64,000 nt of DNA from Agromyces sp. NDB4Y10 (lineage in GTDB: Bacteria > Actinomycetota > Actinomycetes > Actinomycetales > Microbacteriaceae), in the NCBI RefSeq assembly GCF_001620055.1, contig NZ_LQGY01000014.1, forward strand, positions 62,001 to 126,000. The letters are read 5' to 3'. Below the pieces are notes generated by a model that searched no databases, was not told where the DNA came from, and saw only the letters and a list, made by a program, of their open reading frames with translations. The position numbers and the translations under genes are program-made. This document shows, in pieces, positions 33,088 to 41,643 of the stretch (positions are counted from its first letter, which is position 1; the number at the start of each line of letters is the position of its first letter).

Positions 33088-34125
33088 GTGCGAGGTGTGG
33101 GGATCATCGGGGCCGGTCCCGGGGTGGCGGCGCTGCACCTGCCGACGCTGGCCCGGCTCGCGGAGCGGCTCCGCGTGGTCCACCTCGCCGATCGCGGCAG
33201 CGGGCGAGCCGCCGCCCTCGCCGAGCCGCTCGGCGCCGCCGCGTCGGAGGGAACGGCCGCCCTCCTCGCCGATCCGGCCGTGGAGATCGTGGCGATCTGC
33301 AGTCCGCCGGACGAGCACGCCGGCCACATCCTGGCCTGCGTCGAGGCGGGTGTGCGCGCCATCCTGTGCGAGAAGCCGCTCGCGACGAACGCCGCCGACG
33401 CCCGTGCCGTCGTCGAGGCGTGCCGCGACGCCGGCATCCCACTGCTCGTCGCGACGAACCACGTCTACGACGAGGCCTGGGACCGCGCCAAGCGGTACCT
33501 GGTCGCGCTGGGCTCCGATGTGCGATCCGTCTCGGTGACGGTCGCCCTGCCCCCCAACGGCCGGTACCACTCCGCGGTCGCGGAGCTCGCGCCCTCGGCC
33601 GCACCGCCGCGCGGCGCGCCCGACCTCGGCGACCCCGACGTCGCCGCCGCGGTCGTGCGGCAGCTCGTCCTCGGCCTGGCCGTCCACGACCTCCCGGCGA
33701 TCCGGGATCTCGCCCCGGACTTCGAGGGCGTCGATTTCGCCGCGGCCGTCGCGCCCCTCGGGTACTCGATCGGATTCCGTTCGAGCGGCGTCCCCGTCCT
33801 GCTGGACGCCGTCATGCTGCCCGACGGACCGGACGCGTTCTGGCGCTTGAGCATCGGCGCGGGGGCCGACCGCGTCGACGTCGAGTTCCCGCCGTCGTTC
33901 GTGCACGCGGGCAGCGCCACGGTCCGCGTGCGCAGCGCCGAGCCGCGGGAGACGACCTACCGACGCGACGGCTCGGACGGCTACGTGCGCGAGTGGCTCG
34001 CCCTCGCGGAGCTCCTCGACGGCGTGACCGCGATGGAGCCGCACGAACTGCTCGACGATGCGCTCTTCGCGATCGGGCTGGCGGACGCCGCGGCGGCGGC
34101 GATCCGGGCAGGGGGCGCCTCATGA
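33088..34125 (+). CDS. Gfo/Idh/MocA-family oxidoreductase
   Basis: A 345-residue NAD(P)-dependent sugar dehydrogenase-like protein. The Rossmann loop is GAGPGV near the N-terminus and the family EKP motif appears as CEKPLAT. The catalytic domain holds H-D-L in AVHDLPAIRDL. Family members oxidise or reduce a sugar hydroxyl, often at C3 of a glycoside. GTG 33088 has AGGGGAG six bases upstream. It is divergent from the ROK repressor with the candidate operator between them, and its stop overlaps a gene of unknown function. Confidence 0.85.
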   Translation: MRGVGIIGAGPGVAALHLPTLARLAERLRVVHLADRGSGRAAALAEPLGAAASEGTAALLADPAVEIVAICSPPDEHAGHILACVEAGVRAILCEKPLATNAADARAVVEACRDAGIPLLVATNHVYDEAWDRAKRYLVALGSDVRSVSVTVALPPNGRYHSAVAELAPSAAPPRGAPDLGDPDVAAAVVRQLVLGLAVHDLPAIRDLAPDFEGVDFAAAVAPLGYSIGFRSSGVPVLLDAVMLPDGPDAFWRLSIGAGADRVDVEFPPSFVHAGSATVRVRSAEPRETTYRRDGSDGYVREWLALAELLDGVTAMEPHELLDDALFAIGLADAAAAAIRAGGAS

Positions 34126-34898
34126 CCGCACCGGTGTTCCTCACGGGCGACCTGCCGGCGTACCGGGTGGCGATCGCGTCCCTGTCGCACTCGGCCGCCC
34201 GTGCGGACGGCCCGGCGGGCGCGCTGGCCGTCATCCGCGGCGACGGCGCCTGGTGGGAGGACGCGCGGCGCGCGGCGGCGGGCGGGGCGGTCGCCCTGCT
34301 GGTCGATGAGCCCGAGGCGGCGCCCACGGACGTGCCCGCGCTCCGGGGCGAGCTCGGTGTCCCCGTGCTGGTGCGTCGGCCGAGCCTGCGATCGGGCATC
34401 GTCGACGACGCGCTCCGGAGCCTCGACGGCTCGGCCTTGCGATCCGTCGTCGCGGAGTGCCAGGCGAGCTTCGCCGACGCGCCCCGCGTGGTCCGCGACG
34501 CAGTGGGCTGGATGCGCGTGCTCACGGGCGGCGCCGACGGCGCCCCGGCCGTCCTGCGCGGTCGCCCGGGACGTCATGGCACGACCGCGCGGCTCCGCTG
34601 GGCGGGAGGAGTCGGTGCGTCGCTCATCGTCACGCTCGTGGCCTCGGGCGGCGGGCTGCTCCGGGTGCGCGCTTCGGGGGAGACGGCCCTCGAGATCGAC
34701 CTGGACGCCCCGATGGGCCGGAGCGTGCTCGGGGTGGGAACGTCCGCGGGGTGGCTCATGACACCGCCTCGACACGAACAGCCCGAGCGCGAAGCACTCC
34801 GCCGCGCGCTCGAGCTGGTGCGCGACGGTTCGCCGACGGGGGATCTGGCGGGCTTCGGTGCCGACGCGGCGACGGCGGCGACGATCCTCGCGCGCTGA
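34122..34898 (+). CDS. Unknown protein coupled to a Gfo/Idh oxidoreductase
   Basis: A 258-residue soluble protein that I do not recognise. Its start overlaps the Gfo/Idh stop (ATGA). The N-terminal 90 residues alternate hydrophobic strands with loops (VAIASLSHS, ALAVIRGD, VALLVDEP), like a Rossmann-type nucleotide or sugar-binding fold; the rest includes GGVGASLIVTLVASGGGLLRV and LEIDLDAPMG, suggesting a beta-rich domain. There is no signal peptide or membrane segment. It may be an accessory subunit or a degenerate Gfo/Idh relative. Codon use matches its neighbours, so it is a real gene. Confidence 0.7.
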   Translation: MTAPVFLTGDLPAYRVAIASLSHSAARADGPAGALAVIRGDGAWWEDARRAAAGGAVALLVDEPEAAPTDVPALRGELGVPVLVRRPSLRSGIVDDALRSLDGSALRSVVAECQASFADAPRVVRDAVGWMRVLTGGADGAPAVLRGRPGRHGTTARLRWAGGVGASLIVTLVASGGGLLRVRASGETALEIDLDAPMGRSVLGVGTSAGWLMTPPRHEQPEREALRRALELVRDGSPTGDLAGFGADAATAATILAR

Positions 34899-34925
34899 GT
34901 TCGGCGCGTGCCCCTCCGTCTTATG

Positions 34926-34954
34926 TTGTTGTTCAACTAAAGATCGCATAGAAT
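34926..34954 (+). promoter_or_regulatory. Strong promoter for the MFS-GMC-CGD operon
   Basis: TTGTTG (34926-34931) and TAGAAT (34949-34954) are spaced by 17 bases in a locally AT-rich patch. It is the best sigma70-like promoter in the island. The short palindromic arms GTTG/CAAC (within 34928-34937) overlap it and could bind a regulator. It would transcribe the genes from 35061 to 41010. Confidence 0.6.
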
Positions 34955-35060
34955 CGACGTGACGTTGGGGTCCCGCTGGGATCCGATCCGAGCCGTGAAG
35001 TCGCGGCGAGGGCACATCCGGTCACGTCGACGGCCCGATCGTTCGGGTGGAACCACGCAG

Positions 35061-36554
35061 ATGTCGCTTTCCCCGTTGAGGCTCCGCCTCCTCGTCGCCT
35101 CGCTCCTCACGGTCGCCTTCCTCGGCGCACTCGACCACACCATCGTCGCCACGTCGCTCGCGACCGTCGCCGGCGAACTCGGCGCGCTCGAGCACATGAG
35201 CTGGGTGGTGGTCGGCTACACCTTGGCCGGCACCGCCCTGTACCCGGTGCTCGGCAAGCTCGGAGACCTCGTCGGACCCCGACTGGTCTTCCTCACCTCG
35301 GTCGCGGTGTTCCTCGCCGCGTCGCTCGCGTGCGGCTTCGCCCAGGACATGACTCAGCTCGTCGTCGCGCGCGTGGCGCAGGGCATGAGTTCCGCCGGCA
35401 TCCAGCTGATGTCGCAGACCATCGTCGCGCACGTGACCACGCCCCGGCAGCGGCCCCGCTACCTCAGCATCATCGGCGCGGCCTTCCCCATCGCCATCCT
35501 CGTCGGCCCCGTGCTCGGCGGGCTGATCACCGACTACTGGGGCTGGCCGTGGGTGTTCTGGATCAACCTGCCCTTCGGCCTCGTCGCGCTGGCGCTCGCC
35601 GCGTTCGCGGTCCCGCACGTGCAGACCGGAGCCCCGCGCCGGTTCGACATCGGCGGTGCCGTCACCTTCACGATCGCCCTCGTCGCACTCGTGCTGGGCG
35701 TCACCTGGGTCGGCGCCCCCGAGACGGCACTCTCCGCCGTGGTCGCCTTCGCCATCGTCGCCGTCGCCCTGGCCGCGTTCCTCGCGATCGAGATGCGAGC
35801 ACCGGAGCCCATCCTGCCGCTCGGCTTCTTCGCCGACCGCACCATCGCCGCCGGGGTGGCGCTCTCGGCCATCATCGGCATCGGACTGTTCTCGGTGACG
35901 GCCTACCTGCCGACCTACTTCCAGATGGCGTACCGAACGAGCGCGACGGTGTCGGGTCTCGTGCCCATCGCCACGGTGTTCGGCATGCTCGTCGCGAACC
36001 TCACGACCGGATGGCTCGCCAGCCGGACCGGCCGCTACCGCGGCTACACGATCTTCGGCACCGGCCTCGCTGCGATCGGGCTCGCCGTGATGGCGCTCCT
36101 GCCGGTCGGCACGCCGCTGTGGGTGCCGATGGTCGTGATGTTCGGGGTCGGCATCGGCACCGGCTCGTTCATGAGCCTGATCATCGCGGTCGTCCAGGGC
36201 GCCGTGCCGCGTCACGAGACCGGGACCATCACCGCGACGACGAACCTCGTGCGGCAGCTCGGCTCGACCCTCGGCACCGCCGTCATCGGCGGGGTGATCG
36301 GGGCCGGCATCGCCGCTCGGCTGCCGTCGTCGCTCGACCCGTCGTCGCTGACGCCCAGCCTCGTGCACGGGTCGGCGCCCGCCATCCAGGCGGAGGTCGC
36401 CCAGATCTACGGCGACATCTTCGTCCCCGTGTTCGCCGCGCTCGCCCTCACCTACGCGGTGGGGATCGTCGCGGCCGTCCTGCTCCCGTCCGGGCGGCTC
36501 TCCGACGAGCCCGCACCGGCCGCCGAATCCGTATCCGAACCCGCCAACGCGTGA
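35061..36554 (+). CDS. MFS transporter, DHA2 (EmrB/QacA-like) family
   Basis: A 497-residue membrane protein with about 14 predicted helices, as in the DHA2 group. The helix 1 motif LDHTIVATSLATVAGELG and helix 4-5 region (QRPRYLSIIGAAFPIAILVGPVLGG) are typical of proton-driven drug exporters. In this setting it may export a phenolic aglycone or import a glycoside. ATG 35061 follows GGGTGGAA; an in-frame GTG at 34959 lies next to the -10 box and would add 34 basic residues, so a longer leaderless form cannot be excluded. The GMC gene follows after 20 bases. Confidence 0.85.
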   Translation: MSLSPLRLRLLVASLLTVAFLGALDHTIVATSLATVAGELGALEHMSWVVVGYTLAGTALYPVLGKLGDLVGPRLVFLTSVAVFLAASLACGFAQDMTQLVVARVAQGMSSAGIQLMSQTIVAHVTTPRQRPRYLSIIGAAFPIAILVGPVLGGLITDYWGWPWVFWINLPFGLVALALAAFAVPHVQTGAPRRFDIGGAVTFTIALVALVLGVTWVGAPETALSAVVAFAIVAVALAAFLAIEMRAPEPILPLGFFADRTIAAGVALSAIIGIGLFSVTAYLPTYFQMAYRTSATVSGLVPIATVFGMLVANLTTGWLASRTGRYRGYTIFGTGLAAIGLAVMALLPVGTPLWVPMVVMFGVGIGTGSFMSLIIAVVQGAVPRHETGTITATTNLVRQLGSTLGTAVIGGVIGAGIAARLPSSLDPSSLTPSLVHGSAPAIQAEVAQIYGDIFVPVFAALALTYAVGIVAAVLLPSGRLSDEPAPAAESVSEPANA

Positions 36555-36574
36555 GACTCGAAGAGGAGACGCAC

Positions 36575-38170
36575 ATGTCCCACCACCCCACCATCGCCGT
36601 CGTCGGCAGCGGGCCGATCGGCTCCGCGTACGCCCGCCTCCTCGTCGAGGGCCTGCCCGACGCTCGGGTCGTCATGTTCGAGGCGGGTCCGCAACTCACC
36701 GAACGGCCGGGCGAGAGCGTGCGCAACATCGCCGATCCCGCCGAGAAGGCCCTCGCGCGCGAGCGTTCCCAGGGTCCGCAGGCGGGCGACCACCGCGAGT
36801 CGCTCGGCATCCCGGCCGGCACGGTCGTCGAGGGCATGTTCACGGCCCGCCAGGGCACGCACCTGTTCGACTTCGGCGGTGCCGGCTCCGCGCACGCGCC
36901 GACGTTCCCCGCGGCGGCGGCGGCCACCAATGTCGGAGGTCAGGGCGCGCACTGGACGTGCGCCATCCCGCGGCCGGGCTTCAGCGAGAAGGTCGACTTC
37001 ATCGCCGACGACGAGTGGGACGACCTCATCCGCGAGGCCGAGGGCCTGCTGCACGCCCAGAGCGCCGCGTTCGCGGACTCGGCGGTCGGGCGCGGCATCC
37101 GTTCGCTGCTCGCCGAGGAGTTCTCGGGCGAGCTGCCCGAGGGCTACGGTCCGAGCACCCTGCCCGTCGCGGGCGACCCGCAGCCCGACGGATCGATCCG
37201 CTGGGCCGGCGCCGACGTCGTGCTCGGACCGCTCATCGAGCCGGGCAACCCGCTCCGCGAGCGCTTCGAGCTGCGCGACCTCACGCTCGTGCGCCGCATC
37301 GAGCGCGACGGCGACCGGGTCACGGGCGTGACCGTCGAGGACCTCCGGACCCGCCAGACCTCGTTCGTCCCCGCCGACCTCGTCGTCGTCGCGGCGGACG
37401 CGTTCCGCTCGCCCCAGCTCCTGTGGGCGTCGGGCATCCGGCCGGCCGCCCTGGGGCACTACCTGACCGAGCACCCCGTCGTGATCTCCACCGTCGCCCT
37501 CGACGGCGAGCGGATGAGCCGCTACGCGACCGTGGACGAGCTCGAGGCGGAGCTCGCGCGCCGCGCCGCCAACGCGGCCGACCCGGTCGCGGCGGTCAAC
37601 CGCATCCCGTTCTCGGAGCCCGACCACCCGTTCGCGCTGCAGGTCATGTACTCGGAGACCACGCCGTTCCCGATGGACCCCGAGCACCCGCTGGCGAAGA
37701 ACCGCTGGGGCTACGTCAACATGGGCTACGGCATGCGCAAGTTCCCGCGCTACGAGGACGCCGTGACGTTCGACGACGACGAGCTCGACTACCGGGGCTT
37801 CCCGAACATGACCATCGAGTACGCGCTCACCGAGCGCGAGGAGACCGAGATCGCCGCGGCGACCGAGCGCCTCCGTCGTGCCGGCCGGGCGCTCGGCACC
37901 TTCGTCGCGGAGCCGCGGCTCATGCCGAACGGGTCGAGCCTGCACTACCAGGGCACCATGCGCATGGGCCCCGCGGACGACGGCACGTCCGTCGCCGACC
38001 CGTGGTCGCGGGTGTGGGGCGTCGAGAACCTCGTCGTCGGCGGCAACGCGCTGATCCCGACTGCGACGGCCATGAACCCGACGCTCATGAGCGTCGCGAT
38101 CGCGGTGCGCGGGGCGCGCAAGGCGGTCGAGGAGCTCTCGGCCCGCACCGCGGCATCCGTCACCGCCTGA
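36575..38170 (+). CDS. GMC-family glycoside oxidoreductase (3-oxidase/CarA-like), first copy
   Basis: A 531-residue flavoprotein. FAD loop VGSGPIGSAYA, TNVGGQGAHWTCAIPRPG, and the active-site H and N of the GMC fold in SLHYQGTMRMG and TAMNPTLMSVA. The pattern resembles pyranose oxidase and bacterial glycoside 3-oxidases, including CarA, which oxidises the C3 hydroxyl of C-glucosides before C-C cleavage. GAGGAG lies eight bases before the ATG. It is directly followed by two fused CGD-like genes, which would use its 3-keto product. Confidence 0.85.
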   Translation: MSHHPTIAVVGSGPIGSAYARLLVEGLPDARVVMFEAGPQLTERPGESVRNIADPAEKALARERSQGPQAGDHRESLGIPAGTVVEGMFTARQGTHLFDFGGAGSAHAPTFPAAAAATNVGGQGAHWTCAIPRPGFSEKVDFIADDEWDDLIREAEGLLHAQSAAFADSAVGRGIRSLLAEEFSGELPEGYGPSTLPVAGDPQPDGSIRWAGADVVLGPLIEPGNPLRERFELRDLTLVRRIERDGDRVTGVTVEDLRTRQTSFVPADLVVVAADAFRSPQLLWASGIRPAALGHYLTEHPVVISTVALDGERMSRYATVDELEAELARRAANAADPVAAVNRIPFSEPDHPFALQVMYSETTPFPMDPEHPLAKNRWGYVNMGYGMRKFPRYEDAVTFDDDELDYRGFPNMTIEYALTEREETEIAAATERLRRAGRALGTFVAEPRLMPNGSSLHYQGTMRMGPADDGTSVADPWSRVWGVENLVVGGNALIPTATAMNPTLMSVAIAVRGARKAVEELSARTAASVTA

Positions 38171-38190
38171 TTCGAAGGGAACCAGCACCG

Positions 38191-39492
38191 ATGCTGCTCG
38201 AACGCGATCTCATCCAGTCCACCGGCTTCCGGAACGTCCGCGAGGGCGACCGGGTCACCGGCTTCCAATTGCGCGTGCGCATGCCCTCGTACCGCGGCAT
38301 GGCGGCCTCGCTCATCGACGGCATCGCCGTGCGGGTCGGCGACCTCGTCGACGTCGGCCCCGAGGTGCCGCGATGGACGTTCGGCGACACCACGTACTCG
38401 CTCGGCGAGCTGTGGGACTCCGACGGCGTGCGCTGGCCCCTCGAGGAGGCGGCGATCGTCACCGTGCCGCATGAGGGCGGGCTGCCCGAGGGCACGCACG
38501 AGGTGTCGATCGAGCTGCGCCTGCGGATGTCGTACATCCCCGAGGAGCACCAGCCGAGCACCTATCGCGTCACTCGCCACATCACGCTCTCGCCGGACGG
38601 CGACGGCGGGCCCTTCCAGTACGGCGTCTCGCTCTACAGCTACATGACCGACTACGGCACCGTGCTCGATCTCGAGACGGCGCTCGCGCACGTGGCCGAC
38701 GTGGGCGCCACGGGCGTCGAGATCCTCGGCGAGGGCCACGTCGCGGGCTACCCCGAGCCGACCACCGAGTGGATCGACCGGTGGTTCGCGCTGCTCGACC
38801 GCTACGGGCTCGAACCCACGAACTACGGCTCGTGGATCGACACGCGGCTGCACTCGAGCGGTCCGAACGCCCGCCGGCTCACCGCCGAGGAGGGCGCGGG
38901 CATGCTGCAGCGCGACCTGCGGCTCGCGAAGCGCCTCGGGTTCCGGTTCGTCAGGCCCAAGATCGGCGTCGTCTCGAGCGACCTCGTGCCCGATCCCATC
39001 TGGACGGAATCGGTCGAGCGCTCGCTCGACCTGGCCGCCGAGCTCGACGTGGTGATCTGCCCCGAGATCCACTCGCCGACCCCGATCAAGCACCCCGTCG
39101 TCGACGACTACATCGAGCTCATCGAGCGCACCGGCACGCAGCACTTCGGGCTCCTGCTCGACACGGGCATCTTCCAGGACCGCCCCATCCCGCTGCGACC
39201 CGGCGAGCTGCCCGGCCGGCGGCCGGCCTTCCTCGACGGCATCGGCGTCGATCCGGCCGACATCGCCGACATCGCGAAGTACGTCGTGTTCATCCAGGCC
39301 AAGTTCCACGACATCGACGAGCACCTCGAGGACCAGCAGATCCCGTGGGAGCCCGTGCTCCGCGCCCTGAAGGACGCCGGCTACACGGGCTACCTCTCGA
39401 GCGAGTACGAAGGCGAACGCGAGCCCTGGCGCTCCATCGAACAGGTGCGGCGCCAGCACTCGCTCATCCGCCGCATCGCCGCCGGGCTCTGA
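38191..39492 (+). CDS. Fused C-glycoside deglycosidase-like protein (beta-alpha), Q-variant
   Basis: A 433-residue chain with a beta-like domain (about 1-140; RVRMPSYRGMAASLIDGIAV, then ELRLRMSYIP) and a TIM-barrel alpha-like domain (about 145-430). Metal-site candidates are E292/H294 (PEIHSP), D324 (LLLDTG), Q369 (IQAKFHDID) and E405 (SSEYEGERE). The histidine found before A/G-K-F in the other alpha-like proteins is glutamine here, which may still bind metal. AAGGGA precedes ATG 38191. It lies between the GMC gene and a second fused CGD gene. Confidence 0.78.
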   Translation: MLLERDLIQSTGFRNVREGDRVTGFQLRVRMPSYRGMAASLIDGIAVRVGDLVDVGPEVPRWTFGDTTYSLGELWDSDGVRWPLEEAAIVTVPHEGGLPEGTHEVSIELRLRMSYIPEEHQPSTYRVTRHITLSPDGDGGPFQYGVSLYSYMTDYGTVLDLETALAHVADVGATGVEILGEGHVAGYPEPTTEWIDRWFALLDRYGLEPTNYGSWIDTRLHSSGPNARRLTAEEGAGMLQRDLRLAKRLGFRFVRPKIGVVSSDLVPDPIWTESVERSLDLAAELDVVICPEIHSPTPIKHPVVDDYIELIERTGTQHFGLLLDTGIFQDRPIPLRPGELPGRRPAFLDGIGVDPADIADIAKYVVFIQAKFHDIDEHLEDQQIPWEPVLRALKDAGYTGYLSSEYEGEREPWRSIEQVRRQHSLIRRIAAGL

Positions 39493-39534
39493 GCCGCGGC
39501 ATCCGCTCCCGCTTCACCCCGTCAGGACAGGACC

Positions 39535-41010
39535 ATGCCGAACGGACTCATCCAGGCCGACAGCCTGCGCACGCACCCCGAGGGCCTCGCGCTCTCGCTC
39601 ACCCTGCCGTGGTACCGGAGCCTCTGGCTCTCGTCGGTGTCGACGCTGCGGCTCACGGTGGACGGCGAGCCGGTCGCGGCCGAGGACCTCGCATTCGAGC
39701 TCGGCGGCGTGCGCTACGCGCTCGACGAGCTGCCGCAGCAGAGCGAGGTGCTCTGGTACCTGCAGGCGCATCCGCTGCTCATCGCGAAGCGGGACCAGCC
39801 CGTCGCACTCGGCGAGTCGCACGAGGTCGAGGTCCTCGGCGAGCTCCGCCTGCCGTACATGCAGATCGCGCCCGGCGCCGACGGCGGACCCGGCATGTAC
39901 GTGCCCAACGTGGTGCGGCAGTCGCTCGAGCTGACGGTCACCGACCGCGATGCACCGGCGCCGGCGATGGTGACGCATGTCGCTCCGCCGCCGCCCGCCG
40001 CGGACGGCGACCCGTTCGCGCTGGGCCTGACCCTGTACTCGGCCAGTGCCGAGTTCCGCGCCGGCTGGTACGACTTCGACGGCCTGCTCGACCGGGTCGG
40101 GGAGCTCGGCATCGGCCCGGGCATCGAGATCGTCGCCTCGCAGGTGCTGCCGACGTACCCGGTCGTGTCCGACGACTTCGTGCGCACGTGGCGCGACGCG
40201 TTCGACCGGCACGGCTTCGACGCGAGCTCGTTCGGCGCGAACCTCGACATGGGCCGACGGCGCGACCGCGACATGACACCCGACGAGGAGTTCGAGTTCA
40301 GCGAGACGCTGTTCCGCGGTGCGGCGAAGCTCGGCTTCCCGCTCGTGCGCATCCAGAGCGCCAAGCCCGAACTGCTGCGCCGGCTCCTCCCGGTCGCCGA
40401 GGAGCTCGACCTGAAGCTGGGCTACGAGATCCACGCGCCCCTCGGCCCGAACGCCGAGCCGATCCTCAAGGTGCGCGAGACCTACGCCGAACTCGACTCG
40501 CCGCTGCTCGGGTTCGTCGCCGACTTCTCATCCACCATGCACGCGATGTCGCCGACGTTGCTGCGGGCGGTGCGTCGGGCGGGCCTCGACGACGAGGCGG
40601 TCGAGCGGCTGCAGGCGATCTGGGCGACCGACGCGCCGATGCGGGAACGCCAGGAGGCGTTCATCGGCTACCTCCGCGGCCGCGACTTCGACCCCGGCCG
40701 GCTCGGCGCGTTCGCGCACCTCGCGTTCAACATGCACGGCCACGTCGACCCGCGCGAGTGGGCCGACATCATGCCCCAGATCCTGCACGTGCACGCCAAG
40801 TTCTACGACATCGACGGCGACGGCCAGGAGCCCGCGATCGACTACCCGGAGCTCGTGCGCGTCTTCGTCGAGGGCGGCTACCGAGGTTACTGGTCGAGCG
40901 AGTGGGAGGGCCACGCCTTCGCCGAGCTCGGCGAGGTCGACCCGCTGCTGCTCGTGCGCCGCCAGCACGACCTCATCCGCGCGAGCATGCGGGCGGTGCA
41001 GCCCGCCTGA
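39535..41010 (+). CDS. Fused C-glycoside deglycosidase-like protein (beta-alpha), complete active site
   Basis: A 491-residue chain. The beta-like domain (about 1-135) has the core [16 protein letters not shown] and MQIAPGADGGPGMY, nearly the same as the stand-alone beta gene at 54128. The TIM barrel (about 160-490) has the full set E298/H300 (YEIHAP), D330 (ADFSSTMH), H420 (VHAKFYDID) and E456 (SSEWEGHAF), matching the stand-alone alpha at 52280. It therefore looks like a fusion of that alpha/beta pair. Known CGDs are hetero-oligomers of separate subunits, so an active single chain would be notable. AGGACAGGACC precedes the ATG. Confidence 0.82.
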   Translation: MPNGLIQADSLRTHPEGLALSLTLPWYRSLWLSSVSTLRLTVDGEPVAAEDLAFELGGVRYALDELPQQSEVLWYLQAHPLLIAKRDQPVALGESHEVEVLGELRLPYMQIAPGADGGPGMYVPNVVRQSLELTVTDRDAPAPAMVTHVAPPPPAADGDPFALGLTLYSASAEFRAGWYDFDGLLDRVGELGIGPGIEIVASQVLPTYPVVSDDFVRTWRDAFDRHGFDASSFGANLDMGRRRDRDMTPDEEFEFSETLFRGAAKLGFPLVRIQSAKPELLRRLLPVAEELDLKLGYEIHAPLGPNAEPILKVRETYAELDSPLLGFVADFSSTMHAMSPTLLRAVRRAGLDDEAVERLQAIWATDAPMRERQEAFIGYLRGRDFDPGRLGAFAHLAFNMHGHVDPREWADIMPQILHVHAKFYDIDGDGQEPAIDYPELVRVFVEGGYRGYWSSEWEGHAFAELGEVDPLLLVRRQHDLIRASMRAVQPA

Positions 41011-41085
41011 GCGAGCCGGACACGTTCGAGGCGGATGTCACCGGCCCGCGCGTGGCATCCGGAACCATGACCGACCCCGCGCAAT

Positions 41086-41520
41086 TCACCGGCCCGGCAC
41101 GGCCGGCTCGGCGAGGACGGGCGCGCCGACAAGCCGCGCGTCGCCCGCGGCATCCGTCGCCCGGAAGCCGGTCGACTCGGTGCGCTCGTCGGCCTCCGGC
41201 ACGTACGGGTGGTCGAAGAGTCCGAGCGCATCGAGCGCGCGCGTGACGGTGTCGTCGATGCGGACGGCCGCCTCGACCACGGCCAGGATCGGCTCGAGGT
41301 GCACGTTGCGCAGGCGGTGCTCCGAGACATCCGCCGCGTCGTTCATGACGGCCTTCTCAGACAGTGGAGACGCCGATCCGATGCCGTCGCGCACGAGCTG
41401 AGCGGCATCCTCCGCATCGGGGCGGAAGACGAGCTGCAGCTGGCCGAGCTTCTCGGCGCAGGTCAGCTCGTCGAGCAGGGCGCGGACGCGACGGCTCGCG
41501 GACGGGCGACCTGCTTCGGG
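41086..41520 (-). pseudogene. GH3 glycosidase remnant with a large internal deletion
   Basis: A leftward frame without a usable start reads ALLDELTCAEKLGQLQLVF, like the N-terminus of GH3 beta-glucosidases/xylosidases (typically ..LTLEEKVGQL..), then PDAEDAAQLVRDGIGS. Within a few residues it jumps to VEAAVRIDDTVTRALDALGL and FDHPYV, the motif that closes the GH3 N-terminal domain several hundred residues later. The nucleophile region is therefore missing. The frame ends at a stop at 41086 after a degraded tail. It lies between the convergent fused CGD and binding-protein genes. Confidence 0.7.
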
Positions 41521-41573
41521 GCGGGACGCCGGTGGGGGGCCGGTGGGACGCGGGTGGAACGCGGATGGAACGC

Positions 41574-41611
41574 GGATCGCCGCCCAGGCCGTGAGGCCCG
41601 GGCGGCGATCC
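41574..41611 (-). terminator. Hairpin terminator after the solute-binding protein gene
   Basis: GGATCGCCGCCC-A-GGCC (41574-41590) pairs with 41595-41611 except for one mismatch, around a 4-base loop GTGA. It stands about 30 bases beyond the stop of the leftward binding-protein gene. Next to it (41545-41573) are short repeats of the type GCGGATGGAAC. Confidence 0.7.
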
Positions 41612-41643
41612 GGTGGTGCGGTCGGGAAGGATCCGTCAAGGCA

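Noticed and set aside
31681-34044. ROK protein extended to 787 residues
   Set aside because: The extra 365 residues are antisense to the Gfo/Idh gene and lack family similarity; ROK proteins of this type are about 400 residues and the ATG at 32949 fits.
41032-41061. CGGATG...CATCCG as a terminator after the fused CGD gene
   Set aside because: The stem is only six bases with a loop of about 18, and it consists of the common genome word, so it is too weak to call.
41545-41573. Short GCGGATGGAAC-type tandem repeats as a possible satellite or attachment site
   Set aside because: Only two or three imperfect units are present and no integrase or tRNA is nearby; probably debris beside the terminator.
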